Assembly (NCBI GenBank): GCA_002422285.1
Contig: DIUF01000088.1
Coordinates: 4,988-27,595, forward strand
DNA length: 22,608 bases
Source: Flavobacteriales bacterium UBA6165
Lineage (GTDB): Bacteria; Bacteroidota; Bacteroidia; Flavobacteriales_D; Crocinitomicaceae
Direction of reading: 5' to 3'
Position 1 is the stretch's first letter; every line of letters starts with the position of its first letter. The notes under the pieces are model-generated. The model was not told the origin of the DNA. It searched no databases and worked only from the letters and a program-made list of their open reading frames with translations. A program made the position numbers and the translations under genes. Below are positions 21,692 to 22,608 of this stretch, in pieces.

Positions 21692-22516
21692 ATGAAGCCT
21701 GTAATAATCCGCATGCCAAACAAATACCTTCCTGACACTTTGCTAATACTAAAATTAATATCAGCCATATCCATCGGATTTATAGCTGCGTTGATGATTT
21801 CATGTAAATCACCAACAACCAGCCAAAATAACCCTGACCCTATCGATGATTACTATGTTGAATTTATTGATAGTACTCCAGCTCAAGATAAATCCCAATT
21901 CCAAGTAGAATTTGACACGACTATTCACATTAAAAACGACAACTTCAGAATATATCTAGATAATCTTTCCAACATGGATAGCTCCGTTTTAAAAATCATG
22001 AAAAACGGAAAGTTGACTCAAAACGATACTTTCATTTCTTGGGAAATATTAGATGTCGAATTAATCGATTTTAACCTTGATGGATTCGAAGATGTTTTGA
22101 TACAGAACTGGGGACAATTCCCTTCCGCACACACCTACCTATTCAATTTAAAAACAGGTACTTATGAATACATCGTGAACTTTGAAAACTTCACTGATGT
22201 TAAACAAATTCATGCTCAGAGCCTCTATTATTATTCATACTCTAGAGCTGGTTGCGCCGACATGAATTGGTACAGCTATCTAATCAAAATCGAGAACAAC
22301 AAGGCCATTCCAATTGCTCTTATAGAAGGAAATGGCTGTCCACCGAGAGATGATTCAGAAAAGTTGAATATTCAAATTTTCAAAATATTTAATGGAGATG
22401 AAAACTCAAAAAAGCTGATTAAAGAATTACCTTATGACGGCACATTAAGACCCTACGAGGATAAATGGGATTATCTAGAAAAATATTGGAACAAAAACTT
22501 TCGTTCCTTTCTGTGA
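21692..22516 (+). CDS. Uncharacterised lipoprotein
   Basis: I do not recognise this family. The 274-residue product has a lysine-bearing N-terminus, a hydrophobic segment and a lipobox-like LMISC with Cys38, so it is probably a lipoprotein. The mature part is polar and begins with a Ser/Asn/Asp-rich stretch. In its middle lies DFNLDGFEDVLIQ, a single DxNxDG calcium-loop motif of the VCBS/FG-GAP kind. The C-terminal half is Tyr-rich and contains two Cys near CADMNWY and GNGCPP that could form a disulfide. The ATG at 21692 follows the -7 element; one at 21713 would also leave a complete signal sequence. It is flanked by the ndk terminator and a convergent gene, so it stands alone. Confidence 0.7.
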   Translation: MKPVIIRMPNKYLPDTLLILKLISAISIGFIAALMISCKSPTTSQNNPDPIDDYYVEFIDSTPAQDKSQFQVEFDTTIHIKNDNFRIYLDNLSNMDSSVLKIMKNGKLTQNDTFISWEILDVELIDFNLDGFEDVLIQNWGQFPSAHTYLFNLKTGTYEYIVNFENFTDVKQIHAQSLYYYSYSRAGCADMNWYSYLIKIENNKAIPIALIEGNGCPPRDDSEKLNIQIFKIFNGDENSKKLIKELPYDGTLRPYEDKWDYLEKYWNKNFRSFL

Positions 22517-22539
22517 GCCCGCGGCTAGAACTCAGATGT

Positions 22540-22608
22540 TTATATATCTAGATTCTTATCCGTATCCTTCAAATCATCTGCACTTTTAATTACTGCCTCA
22601 CGCATTTC
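22540..22608 (-). CDS. C-terminal fragment of a gene running in from the right
   Basis: The reverse strand has an open frame of 22 codons ending in TAA at 22540, with a charged, helix-like composition (EMREAVIKSADDLKDTDKNL). It fits a gene entering from beyond the right edge and convergent with the lipoprotein gene, but it is too short to identify and could be chance. Confidence 0.35.
   Translation of the reverse strand, partial: EMREAVIKSADDLKDTDKNLDI

Noticed and set aside
1..22608. Mobile element, CRISPR array, tRNA or prophage content
   Set aside because: I looked for direct-repeat arrays, transposase motifs, cloverleaf-like segments and phage genes and saw none; neighbouring genes look uniform in composition by eye.

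Overview
This is a chromosomal stretch from a member of the Bacteroidota, probably the Flavobacteriales (I cannot name a genus). Three things point there. Two large exported proteins end in type IX secretion (T9SS) sorting domains. Many genes are preceded by the phylum-specific -7 promoter element TAnnTTTG and lack Shine-Dalgarno sites. The gene families (LytS/LytTR pair, DUF5522, DUF6671, full-length Sua5) are also typical. Genes are tightly packed, no gene-free stretch exceeds about 170 bases, and I saw no tRNA, rRNA, IS element or CRISPR array.

Layout. (1) 1-2560: the start of an ACC-deaminase/D-cysteine desulfhydrase-like PLP enzyme, a small Cys-rich DUF5522 protein, a PlsC-type acyltransferase, an exported endonuclease/exonuclease/phosphatase-family protein, and a lipoprotein with a degenerate Rieske-like fold. 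(2) 2617-4373: a LytTR response regulator and its LytS-type histidine kinase, overlapping by 4 bases. (3) 4413-10745: two very large exported proteins, a CRTAC1-like VCBS/ASPIC-UnbV protein and a 1295-residue vanadium-haloperoxidase/PAP2-type enzyme carrying five Ig-like repeats. Both are T9SS cargo. (4) 10839-16375: the core of aerobic phenylacetate catabolism. paaABCD run leftward. Facing them across a 167-base intergenic region are two tandem, clearly divergent paaE paralogues and an overlapping short-chain dehydrogenase. (5) 16398-19229: sua5 (tRNA t6A synthesis) with a DUF6671 double zinc-ribbon protein, divergent from a LysR regulator. (6) 19234-22608: paaG, a WYL-domain regulator, ndk with a clear terminator, an orphan lipoprotein, and the tail of a further gene.

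Working together: PaaABCE makes the ring 1,2-epoxide of phenylacetyl-CoA, PaaD helps mature the iron-sulfur machinery, and PaaG, about 6 kb away, isomerises the epoxide to the oxepin. PaaK, PaaZ, PaaF, PaaH and PaaJ are not in the window, so the pathway is split across the genome. The most interesting points are the double paaE with its SDR, the palindromes between the two paa units, the haloperoxidase/CRTAC1 secreted pair beside a two-component system, the ligand-less Rieske-like lipoprotein, and a histidine kinase whose only sensible start is a TTG overlapping the stop of a three-codon mini-ORF. Several starts were moved from upstream non-ATG codons to ATG because of promoter position or signal-peptide logic.
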